Part shown: in pieces, positions 22,384 through 31,372 of the stretch
Layout of the letters: every line of letters begins with the position of its first letter
Numbering within the stretch: position 1 is the stretch's first letter
NCBI GenBank assembly: GCA_004376375.1
Contig: SOJX01000098.1
Coordinates: forward strand, 1 to 59,540
DNA from: Planctomycetota bacterium
Lineage (GTDB): Bacteria; Planctomycetota; E44-bin39
Length of the DNA stretch: 59,540 nucleotides
Direction: 5' to 3'
Position numbers and translations under genes: made by a program
Notes under the pieces: generated by a model
What the model saw: the letters and a program-made list of their open reading frames with translations, nothing else
What the model was told of the DNA's origin: nothing
Database searches by the model: none

Positions 22384-25029
22384 ATGCCACAACTTCACAT
22401 CGAGGATCGAAAGGGCGAGCGGACCGTTGAGCTTGGCAAAGAATCCGTCACCATCGGGCGCTCGAACGACAATCCCGTCCCCCTGGACGATCCAAAGGCC
22501 TCGCGCAAGCACGCACAGATCATACTTGTCGGCGGCGATTACATTGTCGTCGACCTGAAGAGCCGCAATGGAACTTATCTCAACGGCAAGCGTATCGACC
22601 GGGAGATACTGCGTGACGGCGACCTCATCACGATAGGCGACAGCCAGATTACATACCTTGGAATGGCCGAACCTGAAGAGTCTAAGGACGAGGACACCAT
22701 AGACTCGGAAAAGCAGTTCTTCACTGACGACTCGGACACCGAGGAAAAGGCTGAAGCGGGTTTCGTTCTCACCGGTATCGCGGGCGAGGTCGAAGGGAAG
22801 ACCTTCAAGATGGGCGCGAAGACGACTCTTGGCCGCAAAAGCATTAACGATATCATCCTCGATAACGAAAAAGTATCCGGCATGCACGCGGTTATTGTCC
22901 GCGACGGCGACAAATTCACCCTTCGCGACCTGAACTCCACCAACGGGACAAAAATCCGCGGAAAACGGATCCGCCAGGCGCAACTGGATCATGGCGTCGT
23001 TTTCCGCGTAGGCAACTGCGAGTTCGAACTGAGAAACCTTTCGATGCCGGCACCTCCGCCTGCACCTACGCCCAGAGAGGAAAGGCCGGCAGTCGCGGAA
23101 GAAAAGCAACCGGAAATACGGAAGAAAGAAAGGCCGCGCGAACCGAAGAAGGTCAAGGCGCCCCTCCCCGGGTCGGAGTTTTTTGCCGACGATCCCGGAA
23201 CCGGATTCCTCTCACAGGAAGATATCAGCTTCATCGCCGCCCGCGCGCGGAAGATGGAGGGCACCCGCATCATCGATGTCGTATACATGGCCATCGGGGT
23301 CATTCTCCTGTGCGGTGTCCTCTTCGGCGCATATACCATCTTTTCCAGGTCCGTGGAAGGGGAATTGCCTTTGCCTGAAAGCGCACAGGCGCTTGTAAAC
23401 AGGTCGTTCGAATCCTCGAGCGGTGGAAAGATTCCCGGCTGGAACATCCCTTCTGCCGGCGTAAGCCTTACGCCCAAGCGCGCCCACAGCGGAGCCTATT
23501 CTCTCCAGGTCATTTCCGGAAGCGGCGAGACCACTTCTGAAACATCCCTGCGAATCACGGAAAACGCGGCCCTGGAAATACGATACTATATCGCGGGCGA
23601 AAACACCGGCCCGACCGGCATCAAGATCCACTGGAAAAACTCGAGGTTTTCCGACTACGACGAGGTAGCGACCGGCTGGCTCAAACGCGACACGTTCGGC
23701 GGCGCCGCCTGGATTGAAATCATCGATCTCTTTATTCCACCCCCCGAGGTCGACGAGGGTTTTCTTACCATCTGGAGTGATTCGCCCTCCTCGGGTGAAG
23801 GCATTGCATATTTTGATGATGTCACCGTGTACGACCGGCCGCTGGATGATCCTGAATACCCGATCGACGACCTCTCCTTTGCGCCGACCCGTAACAGCCT
23901 CCAGCTTTATACGACTCGAAACGGCCTAAGCGGCGTTCTTTTCAGGAAGCGTCCCCTGATATGGGAAACCGGTCTGGGCTGCATCGACGGCGGCGAAATC
24001 AAGCTCCGCCAGGATACCGCCGACATCTCGATGGAAACCGAACGGGATGAAGTCGACGCGGTTGTACTGGCCGGCAGAATCAGTCTGACGACCTTCGGCA
24101 AGACATCCGCCTATTCGTTCAGGGAAACCGTAAGCAGCATCGGCGAATCCTGCATTATACAGTACAGCTTCGAGGGGAGCGCTCCGGAATCGGGGGCCGG
24201 CATCGCCTTCAACATCCCGGTCTCCGTTGCCGGAAGTCTCCGTGTCCTCCGTGTCACGACCTCCTCGGTCCAGCCTGTCGGAAAGTTGCCCGCGCAAATC
24301 GAAGGCGTGCGTGAAATTCTGCTCGGCACGGAAAAGAGACCTGTTTCAATCGAGCCGGGCTCGCCCGTCACCTTGCACGTACGGAAAGCCAAGGACCGCA
24401 ACGTTGCCAGAGTCTTTTGCGCGTTTCAGAAACCGGAGACCTCCAAGACTTCCGCCGGCTACCGGCTCTCTGTCGGCACGATCCCACTCTACCACCGCGA
24501 AGGCCTGAGCGATAAAATCAAGAAGGCCCGCCTCGCCTTGAACGAAGGCCGGCTGGAAGACGCGAAAGAGCTCGCGGAAGAGGTGGCTCGCCGCACTTCG
24601 TCGGGTGAAGTCAAAGAACGCGCGGAAGATATTATCTCCAACGTGGAAAAAGACCAGAAACAACTGAAAGACGATCTTGCCGCCCTCACAAACGATATGA
24701 AAAAATACCGCCTCCGCAATCTGATGCCGATGCTGGATTCTCTCATCCGCCAGATCGAGCGCGGAATGCCTGAATCGGAACTCCTGAAAAAAGCGCAAAG
24801 GTTGCACGGCGAGCTGAATGAGATTCTCAAGACAGCGGCGGTGGAAGACAAGAGAAATGCGGCAAAACTTATAAGCCTTGCCGAGTCAAAACGGGTCAAG
24901 TTCCCGGCCATTGCGCTCATGTATTACGAAGAAGTGCTGCGCCGCTTCCCGGACAGCCCGGAAGCCCGCGATGCCTGGCACTGGTCCGAGAAACTGCAGA
25001 ACGACATCGTTCGCCGCGTTCAGAAATAG
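22384..25029 (+). CDS. Double-FHA membrane protein with a large extracytoplasmic region
   Basis: 881 residues. Two FHA domains at the N-terminus: about 5-90 (VTIGRSNDN, ASRKHAQI, SRNGTYLNGK) and about 120-210 (TLGRKSIND, VSGMHAVI, NSTNGTKIRG). A Pro/Lys/Glu-rich linker follows, then one membrane segment (about 297-320, VVYMAIGVILLCGVLFGAYT). Outside the membrane a jelly-roll-like, carbohydrate-binding-module-like region begins with LVNRSFESSSGGKIPGWNIP. The last ~170 residues are helical and TPR-like. The ribosome site is weak. As the first gene of the operon, with phospho-Thr-binding domains inside the cell, it may link kinase signalling to the pilus/secretion machine (inference). Confidence 0.85.
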   Translation: MPQLHIEDRKGERTVELGKESVTIGRSNDNPVPLDDPKASRKHAQIILVGGDYIVVDLKSRNGTYLNGKRIDREILRDGDLITIGDSQITYLGMAEPEESKDEDTIDSEKQFFTDDSDTEEKAEAGFVLTGIAGEVEGKTFKMGAKTTLGRKSINDIILDNEKVSGMHAVIVRDGDKFTLRDLNSTNGTKIRGKRIRQAQLDHGVVFRVGNCEFELRNLSMPAPPPAPTPREERPAVAEEKQPEIRKKERPREPKKVKAPLPGSEFFADDPGTGFLSQEDISFIAARARKMEGTRIIDVVYMAIGVILLCGVLFGAYTIFSRSVEGELPLPESAQALVNRSFESSSGGKIPGWNIPSAGVSLTPKRAHSGAYSLQVISGSGETTSETSLRITENAALEIRYYIAGENTGPTGIKIHWKNSRFSDYDEVATGWLKRDTFGGAAWIEIIDLFIPPPEVDEGFLTIWSDSPSSGEGIAYFDDVTVYDRPLDDPEYPIDDLSFAPTRNSLQLYTTRNGLSGVLFRKRPLIWETGLGCIDGGEIKLRQDTADISMETERDEVDAVVLAGRISLTTFGKTSAYSFRETVSSIGESCIIQYSFEGSAPESGAGIAFNIPVSVAGSLRVLRVTTSSVQPVGKLPAQIEGVREILLGTEKRPVSIEPGSPVTLHVRKAKDRNVARVFCAFQKPETSKTSAGYRLSVGTIPLYHREGLSDKIKKARLALNEGRLEDAKELAEEVARRTSSGEVKERAEDIISNVEKDQKQLKDDLAALTNDMKKYRLRNLMPMLDSLIRQIERGMPESELLKKAQRLHGELNEILKTAAVEDKRNAAKLISLAESKRVKFPAIALMYYEEVLRRFPDSPEARDAWHWSEKLQNDIVRRVQK

Positions 25030-25060
25030 ACGACTGCACCTCGCAGGAAGAGGAGAAAAT

Positions 25061-26794
25061 ATGGTTCTGGGCAGAAAGGTTTACGGCGTCGACGTGGGCG
25101 CCACATCAATAAAGATCGCCTGCCTTGCAAAAAGCGGGAGCCAGATTACCGTCGCGGATACGGTAAAAATTCCGCTCTCGTCCGAGCACGCCGCCGGGAC
25201 CGACAGCTGGCTTATCGCCGCCTCACAGGCGCTCGCAGCCGACCTCCGCGCCCGCGGCATGAAGCTCGGAAGCGTCGTGCTAGGCGTAGGCGGGCGGGAC
25301 ACGATTCTGCGCTACTCTCAGATTCCACCCGTGCCGGACGCGCGCCTCGGCCTGATCATGCGCTACCAGATAAACGAAATCGCCGGCAAGACCGAAGAGG
25401 CGATTTCCGCCGACTACAAGATGCTGCCCATCAAGCAGGACTTTTCAGACGACCTGACCATACTCATCGCGCTCGCCAAGGAAAAATACGTTTCCCGCCA
25501 CCTCCAGCTCCTTTCAGGGATTTCGCCGCGCATACTGATGGTAAACGTCGCGCCCGTCGCCTTATACAACGCCTATCTGGTGTCGGCCGAGAGGCTGGGT
25601 GGCCAGGGCGAAGCCGGCGTCACTACGCTTGTCGCAAACATCGGTGCGGAAAACACCGACCTGACGATAATCCAGAACCGCGGACTGATATTCGCCAGGA
25701 GCGTATCGAAGGGCTCTCGTGAATTCACCGAGGCCGTGGCCGAAAGCTGCAACCTCAGTATTGAAGATGCTGAAAAGGTCAAAGTGACCGAGGGCATCAT
25801 CAAGGAGGGAACATACCGTTCAGAATCTGAACGAAAGGTCTGCGAGGCGCTCACACCGGTCGCAAGCGAATTCGCCGCGCTCTTCAACTCCTCAATCCAG
25901 TTCGCCAAGACACAGGTCAAGCTCGAGCGCCTGAAAATCAACCGCGTGTTTCTCACGGGCGGCGGCGCTTTGCTGGGCGGATTTGCGCAATTCCTCTCGA
26001 ACCGCATCGGCGTCCCTGTCCAGGTTTTCGACCCCGTGGCCGCGCTTTCACCCGTAAGTACCGACACCCTCCAGGAAGAGGAAATGCCCAAGACCGAATT
26101 CGCAACATCAATCGGCCTTGCCGCCTCCGCGCTCGCGCCGGACGCGCTCGCAATCGACCTCCTGCCGGAGCGCCACCGCAAACGCCGGGAGTTCCGCGAA
26201 AGAACCCGCTTTCTAGTGGCGGCGGGAGCAGCCTCGCTCCTTTTCCTGATTATATTTTTCATCTTCTCGTTCATAGAAGGCTCAAAGGTGCAACGCGTGG
26301 AAGGGACCAGGGACGACATTGTCAGCCAGGTCGATGAGCGCACAGACGCTGCCAGGGAAAACGAGCTCAGGAACCTTAAATCCAAGAGCGCCGCAAGCTA
26401 TGCATCGCTCTTCACAAGGCGCGGATTCTATTTCTCACTCGTCATGGCGCAGATCTGCGACGAAGATGTCACCCCCTCTGACATCGCGGTCGACGATGTA
26501 AAACTGGTGCCGACGGACGCGGGCAGGGGAAAGAAAGCCGGCCCGCTCGATTTCAGAATAGTAATTACCGGACGGACGCCGAAAGAGGAAGAGGTCGTTT
26601 TCGACTTCAGAAACAGGCTCCGTACGGCGATTGATGAAACCATGAAAGAGACTGCGCCGCTGGAAATACGGCCGCAGATAAATATCGACCCCGGAAGCAT
26701 GATAAGGAAAATTTCCAACGAGCTCCCATTCGAAATTACTTTGGACCTGAATACGGAGGCAAGTGCAGGTGAACGAAATATGGGAAAAAAATAA
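25061..26794 (+). CDS. Fused PilM-PilN type IV pilus/secretion inner-membrane protein
   Basis: 577 residues from the ATG at 25061, after AGGAAGAGGAGA. Residues 1-370 form the actin-like PilM domain (VYGVDVGATSIKIACL, TLVANIGAENTDLTII, FLTGGGALLGGFAQFLSNRI). A membrane segment lies at about 384-407, and the remainder has the PilN layout: one helix in the membrane, a coiled coil, then an alpha/beta domain (LDFRIVITGRTPKEEEVVF). In most bacteria pilM and pilN are separate genes. It would assemble the cytoplasmic ring and inner-membrane platform with PilO. It overlaps the next gene by 26 nt. Confidence 0.9.
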   Translation: MVLGRKVYGVDVGATSIKIACLAKSGSQITVADTVKIPLSSEHAAGTDSWLIAASQALAADLRARGMKLGSVVLGVGGRDTILRYSQIPPVPDARLGLIMRYQINEIAGKTEEAISADYKMLPIKQDFSDDLTILIALAKEKYVSRHLQLLSGISPRILMVNVAPVALYNAYLVSAERLGGQGEAGVTTLVANIGAENTDLTIIQNRGLIFARSVSKGSREFTEAVAESCNLSIEDAEKVKVTEGIIKEGTYRSESERKVCEALTPVASEFAALFNSSIQFAKTQVKLERLKINRVFLTGGGALLGGFAQFLSNRIGVPVQVFDPVAALSPVSTDTLQEEEMPKTEFATSIGLAASALAPDALAIDLLPERHRKRREFRERTRFLVAAGAASLLFLIIFFIFSFIEGSKVQRVEGTRDDIVSQVDERTDAARENELRNLKSKSAASYASLFTRRGFYFSLVMAQICDEDVTPSDIAVDDVKLVPTDAGRGKKAGPLDFRIVITGRTPKEEEVVFDFRNRLRTAIDETMKETAPLEIRPQINIDPGSMIRKISNELPFEITLDLNTEASAGERNMGKK

Positions 26795-27680
26795 ACGGTT
26801 CATACTGATGGCCGTCGGCGGCCTGGTGGTGGTGCTGTTCGGCTGGAACAATGCACAGTCGTCCATTAGCGATTCCGCAAGCCGCACCGAACGGGCACAT
26901 GAGGAAATCTACAGCTCGATGGACCAGATAAGCGAGTCCTTCCTCCTGCGGGAGCAGCGGGCCGACCAGGAGGCGAAACTCCTGCTGAAAGACGAGCGCC
27001 TTGCGGAGCGGCTCGAATCGCTTATCGCGCCCGAGCCGCGAAAAGCGCTACCCGACGACAACCCGGCGGCACAGCTGCAGGGGATGATAACTACTGCGCA
27101 GACGGTCATAGTCCAGAAAGGCTTCAGCCACGGGACAAAAGTACTGGCAAAGGACTGGGGCATTAGTAGCCTTGTCAACGCCCGCGCCACCCCCGAAGAT
27201 CTGAAGACGCTTCAGATCCGCCTTGAAATGACCCAACGACTCCTGGACCTCGCCATCGTCGAAGCGAGGGTGAAGGAGATTGAGAAGGTCCGCCAGCTTT
27301 CGCCGGTCCGCCTGGCCGTCCCGAGGTCGGAAGGCGAAAAGGATATCGAGCTCCTGCCCATCGAAGTAACCTGTTACGGTGATGCGAAGTCGCTGGCACG
27401 CTTCGCCTTCGAGATTGTCCGTAAAAGGGATGACGGGATTCATAACTTCTTCTATCTCAAGGATGCAGAGATAAGCGCCGGACGCCGCAGGAGCACGACA
27501 CCCAGGCGTAATCCGAGAGGCGGCCTGGCGCGCACGGCCGTGACGGATGAAAAATACTCCCGCAGCGGAACTTTCGTCTGCTGCGCGCTGCGAATCGTAA
27601 AAGCTGAAAGGAAAAGCGCGCGCAAAACCAGAACCAGGGGACGGAGCCGTGGAGGGCGCCGCTATAATAGAGGGAGGTAA
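26769..27680 (+). CDS. PilO-like inner-membrane alignment protein
   Basis: 303 residues from the GTG at 26769, placed 9 nt after GGAGG. A GTG two codons earlier is too close to that site. One N-terminal membrane segment (FILMAVGGLVVVLFGW) is followed by a coiled coil and an alpha/beta domain with IEVTCYGDAKSLARFAFEIV, the arrangement of PilO/GspM. The C-terminus is an unusual Arg/Gly-rich basic tail (RTRGRSRGGRRYNRGR). It lies immediately after fused PilM-PilN, with which it is translationally coupled. Confidence 0.8.
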   Translation: MNEIWEKNKRFILMAVGGLVVVLFGWNNAQSSISDSASRTERAHEEIYSSMDQISESFLLREQRADQEAKLLLKDERLAERLESLIAPEPRKALPDDNPAAQLQGMITTAQTVIVQKGFSHGTKVLAKDWGISSLVNARATPEDLKTLQIRLEMTQRLLDLAIVEARVKEIEKVRQLSPVRLAVPRSEGEKDIELLPIEVTCYGDAKSLARFAFEIVRKRDDGIHNFFYLKDAEISAGRRRSTTPRRNPRGGLARTAVTDEKYSRSGTFVCCALRIVKAERKSARKTRTRGRSRGGRRYNRGR

Positions 27681-27688
27681 CTGAAATA

Positions 27689-28081
27689 ATGGACTGGCTA
27701 AACAAGGAAAAAATCGTATTCCTCGTGAGCCTTCTGCTCGTCGTCTATGCGCTCGCTTCCGTTTTCGGGACCCGCACCGCATCGATTGACGCGCCCGAGC
27801 CTCCGCCTTCAAAAGGACCTGATGAAAATTATATCATCCAGTGGGGAACTGAAAAAACACTGCTTGCCGGATATTTCGGTGACCTCTGGACAGGCGGGAG
27901 GGACCCGTTTCATGAGAAAGAGACAACCGATAAGCTGGACCCGTCCATGATCAACCTGAAAAACCCGCCGTTTCTCGATATCGAAAAGTTAAGGCCGGTG
28001 CCGACGTTCATCGGTGCGCCGCCGCGACCGAAAGAAATATCCAAAGCATCCCCCGGCGGAGGAGGCGGCTTCAATGAATAA
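27689..28081 (+). CDS. PilP/GspC-like small membrane protein
   Basis: 130 residues preceded by GGGAGG. One N-terminal membrane segment (IVFLVSLLLVVYALASVFG), a Pro-rich stretch, then GGRDPFHEKE, which resembles the GRDPF motif common in PilP-type proteins, and a Pro/Gly-rich end. It lacks a clear folded PilP domain and is short. Position after PilO supports the call. It overlaps the next gene by 8 nt. Confidence 0.65.
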   Translation: MDWLNKEKIVFLVSLLLVVYALASVFGTRTASIDAPEPPPSKGPDENYIIQWGTEKTLLAGYFGDLWTGGRDPFHEKETTDKLDPSMINLKNPPFLDIEKLRPVPTFIGAPPRPKEISKASPGGGGGFNE

Positions 28082-30512
28082 AACGACGCACCGCCTGCTT
28101 CTTACCTGTATGGGCGCCCTGCTCCTCCTTCTTGGCGCAACACACACACTGGCTGCCGAGACCACGGAAGACGTCGTCACCACTCTCTCGGGAAAAACAT
28201 ACAAGGGCACCGTCGCAATCCTGAGCCGGGCGACGCTGATTATCCGGGCCGGCGAAAAGGGGCGCGCGGTTACGCTGCGAATCGGCAGCGTAGCCAAGGC
28301 AATCCTTTGCCCCGCGACCAGGAATCGTCTTCTGGACGTTCGTGAGAATGACCTGCTTATAATGAGGGAAAGCGGGAAAATCCTGGAAGGCCAGATTACC
28401 GAGCGGGCTGAAAGGCAAATAAAAATTATTCTGCCTACTTCGCCCATTCCGGTTGGTATCCCGGTTGAAAACGTGAAAATGATCCTCGAGTCACGCACGC
28501 CTGAGAAGGCATACGAGTCCCGGCGCGCGCTTCTGGACATTCGTAAAAAAGACGCCCGGGGCCATCTCGAACTCGGCCTGTGGTGCCTCGCCTACCAACC
28601 GCTGGAGAAGTCTGTTTTCGATGAACTGAAACAGGCAATCGCCGACAAGCCCGATTACACGGAAGCCTATCTCCAGCTTTCCGACCTGTACCAGGAAAAA
28701 TACGAGCGCGACCTTTCAACCTCGCCCGTAACCGAAGAGGAATACAACGAGGAGCTCGAGCTTTACTACCGGGCCCTCCATGCGGATATTGAGCATCCGG
28801 TGCTGTATTTCCGGCTCGGCCGGCTGTATCGCCGGCTCGGCCTTGCAGCCGTCGCGGCCGACGCATTTCAGGACGCAATAGATGCAAATAGAATCCTGCA
28901 ACTCAACTGGATGGAGCGGGACTGCGAACTCGAGCTCGGTGAAATCAAATTCGATTCAGGGGACGCCAGGGGCGCTCTCAAGCATTTCAAAAACGTCGCA
29001 AAAAAACACCCCGAGAGCTTCCGTGCGCATTACATGATCGGCCTCGCATGGCTTCGCCAGGGACAGGATAGTGACGCCATAGACGCCCTGGAATGCGCTG
29101 CCGAGATAGAACCGCTCTACCCCGAGGTCCATATCGCAACGGCGGCCGGATGGTTCCTGATGGGGGTCCCGAACGAGATCGACCGCCGCATCGCCGACGC
29201 ACACGGCCTCGGTCCGCCTACCGTCGAGAGCTGGCTCTTGCTTTCGCTCGCGTTCATCGAAGCCGGGCAGTTCGATAACGCGACCGAATATCTCGAGAAA
29301 GCGGCCGCGCTCAACCCTGAAGACCCGGACGTGGAAATCGTGCGCGGTTACCTCTATGAATGTCTGAAAGACATAGTCCCGTCGTTGGACGCATACGAAA
29401 GAGCTATCGAGCTCATGGAGAAGGCAGGCAAAGCCAGGCCCGAACAGATCGGCTTTCTGTACTTTCAGCGCGCCAGCGTCGCCGCCGAGGCAAACCTGTT
29501 CACTCCGGCCGAAAGTGACATAGAAATGGCCTTGAAGCTGGGCTTCGAACCTATCCGCGTCTTCAAGCTGAAAGGCTATATCGCGCTGAAGAGCGGAGAA
29601 CTCGATGAAGCAAAGCGGTTCTTCAGTTACGCCCGCTCGCTTAAGCGTCTCCCGGAGCTCGAATACTACCTCGGGCTCGTCGCGCTCGCGCAGAAAGAAT
29701 TTACGGAGGCGGACAACTATTTCAAAGAAGTGCTCAAATACGACAAGTCACATTCCGCAGCCATCTACGCCAGAGGTTATACGGCCCACCAGTCGAACAA
29801 CATTGGACGGGCGAAAGAGTTGTTTCAGGACGCCGTAAGGCTGGGCGGTAAAGGCGGTGCGCTTGCGAAAGAGGCGCTCGACAGCTATGCCGAGACCGGC
29901 ACCCTGAGCGAGTGGGTGCAGGACTTCACTGAAATGCCCGACGGCAGCAGGTTGACCAACTGGGAAATCACTTCAGGCGGGCCGAACGTAATCGGCATCA
30001 AAGACTGTGCAGCGGTTATCGAGTGCACCCAGAAAGACGAAGACAGGGAGACCTCCTTCGGCTACCTCCATTCGACGACATTGAGGGGGTTCGTGCTTTT
30101 CGAGGCCGAGATCGAACCGCCCGTAAGGGGCGAAGTCGTCTTCGGCATCGAGTTCTCGGCCCGGGGGCGCTATATACGCTTCGCGCGTGGTACCGACGGA
30201 ATACTTGTGTACAACTTCTTCGACGAGCAGGACAAGCCCAAGTCTGAATCGTGGATAAGGACCAACATCAAATTCGGGGAAGGCGTGCACACTCTTACAA
30301 TACGCCTTGTCGACCCGAAGGAAGGAATATTCGAACTCCTGCTGGACGGCACGGCCGTCGGGCTCCCGACGCCGATACATACCTCGGTATTCAAGAGCAT
30401 GACGCGATTCACATCCAAGGTGTTCGGAATCGCAAAAAAAGGCGTCGCGTGGGAGGCACGGACAAGTTCGGTAAGAATCGTTTTCAGGGGCGAAACCAGA
30501 AAGAGAAGATAA
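28074..30512 (+). CDS. Secreted TPR protein with C-terminal jelly-roll-like domain
   Basis: 812 residues from the ATG at 28074, which overlaps the upstream stop and follows GGAGGAGG. The signal peptide covers about 1-28 (LLLLLGATHTLAA). A small beta domain comes first (TTLSGKTYKGTVAI), then about ten TPR-like helical pairs (for example YFRLGRLYRRLGLAAVAADA, AHYMIGLAWLRQGQDSDAID, YYLGLVALAQKEFTEADNYF). From about 620 a beta-rich, LamG-like domain follows (TLRGFVLFEAEIEPP, GIFELLLDGTAVGLP). Its place in the operon suggests a periplasmic assembly or stability factor. Confidence 0.82.
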   Translation: MNKTTHRLLLTCMGALLLLLGATHTLAAETTEDVVTTLSGKTYKGTVAILSRATLIIRAGEKGRAVTLRIGSVAKAILCPATRNRLLDVRENDLLIMRESGKILEGQITERAERQIKIILPTSPIPVGIPVENVKMILESRTPEKAYESRRALLDIRKKDARGHLELGLWCLAYQPLEKSVFDELKQAIADKPDYTEAYLQLSDLYQEKYERDLSTSPVTEEEYNEELELYYRALHADIEHPVLYFRLGRLYRRLGLAAVAADAFQDAIDANRILQLNWMERDCELELGEIKFDSGDARGALKHFKNVAKKHPESFRAHYMIGLAWLRQGQDSDAIDALECAAEIEPLYPEVHIATAAGWFLMGVPNEIDRRIADAHGLGPPTVESWLLLSLAFIEAGQFDNATEYLEKAAALNPEDPDVEIVRGYLYECLKDIVPSLDAYERAIELMEKAGKARPEQIGFLYFQRASVAAEANLFTPAESDIEMALKLGFEPIRVFKLKGYIALKSGELDEAKRFFSYARSLKRLPELEYYLGLVALAQKEFTEADNYFKEVLKYDKSHSAAIYARGYTAHQSNNIGRAKELFQDAVRLGGKGGALAKEALDSYAETGTLSEWVQDFTEMPDGSRLTNWEITSGGPNVIGIKDCAAVIECTQKDEDRETSFGYLHSTTLRGFVLFEAEIEPPVRGEVVFGIEFSARGRYIRFARGTDGILVYNFFDEQDKPKSESWIRTNIKFGEGVHTLTIRLVDPKEGIFELLLDGTAVGLPTPIHTSVFKSMTRFTSKVFGIAKKGVAWEARTSSVRIVFRGETRKRR

Positions 30513-30527
30513 GGAAACGGTGATAAA

Positions 30528-31193
30528 ATGAGGCGTGGCTTTACACTTGTGGAATTGCTCGTGGTAATCTCGATAATCACCATTCTCGCGGGGCTGATTC
30601 TCCCCTCGATCTGGAGGGCGAAGACGAAAGCCAAAATCACGAAGGCGGCGAGCTACATCGCCCAGCTCGAAGCATACCTGCAGCTCTATCACGATTACGA
30701 GGACAACGGGGATTACCCGCCGACCTCGCTTCGGGATCTGGGAAAAAACTTCGGAACCAACGGCAAGAACGACGGCATCGAATCTCTGCTCGCCTGTCTG
30801 GCCTCGAAGGAAAGCGGAGCGCCCTACCACATCCCGCCCGAGAAAGATATCCGCAATTCAGACAAAGACAAGATACCGAAATCATTCGACAACGACCGCG
30901 GCGTCGAAACCAAGGACGCCTATGAAGTCGTCGACCCGTGGGGCAATCCTTACGTCTACGTTCACCACCGCGATTATGATACGTCCGGGTCGAAAAAGCA
31001 TAAATACACCTACCGGGCGTGGGACGGAAAACTCGTAAAAATCAAGCCCGGCCGGTCCAAAGTCACAAAGAGCTTCCACAACATCATGAAATACATGATC
31101 TGGTCCTTCGGGCCCGACCGCAAGAACGACAACGGCGAAGGCGACGACATCTGCAACTGGTCGAAAAAGAAAAGCAGGTCGAAAAAGAAATAA
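30528..31193 (+). CDS. GspG-like major pseudopilin
   Basis: 221 residues. The three-residue leader plus Gly precedes the processing site G|FTLVE, with Glu at +5 and a hydrophobic helix (LLVVISIITILAGLILPSIW). The globular part has the GspG pattern YPPTSLRDLG and DPWGNPYVYVHH near the end of the domain, then a Lys-rich tail (KKKSRSKKK). It would form the main rod of a type II secretion-like pseudopilus. Its stop codon lies at the edge of a heptamer array. Confidence 0.92.
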   Translation: MRRGFTLVELLVVISIITILAGLILPSIWRAKTKAKITKAASYIAQLEAYLQLYHDYEDNGDYPPTSLRDLGKNFGTNGKNDGIESLLACLASKESGAPYHIPPEKDIRNSDKDKIPKSFDNDRGVETKDAYEVVDPWGNPYVYVHHRDYDTSGSKKHKYTYRAWDGKLVKIKPGRSKVTKSFHNIMKYMIWSFGPDRKNDNGEGDDICNWSKKKSRSKKK

Positions 31194-31340
31194 GGATGAA
31201 GGATGAAGGAAGAAAGGATGAAGGATGAAGGATGAAGGAAGAAAGGGTGAAGGATGAAGGAAGAAAGGATGAAGGATGAAAGACGGATTATAAAATAAAT
31301 ATTCTTAATTCATACTTCAGCCTTCATACTTCATACTTTC
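31192..31340. repeat. Heptamer repeat, AAGGATG/AAGTATG family
   Basis: It begins within the gspG stop codon. About a dozen units of AAGGATG/AAGGAAG, with single-base slips (AAAGGATG), run to about 31281. After an AT-rich spacer, inverted units TTCATAC, TTCAGCC, TTCATAC and TTCATAC follow (31309-31337). The next gene starts at 31373. Confidence 0.75.
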
Positions 31341-31372
31341 TTTAGACGGGGTGCTGGAGTACTGGTGCGCTA

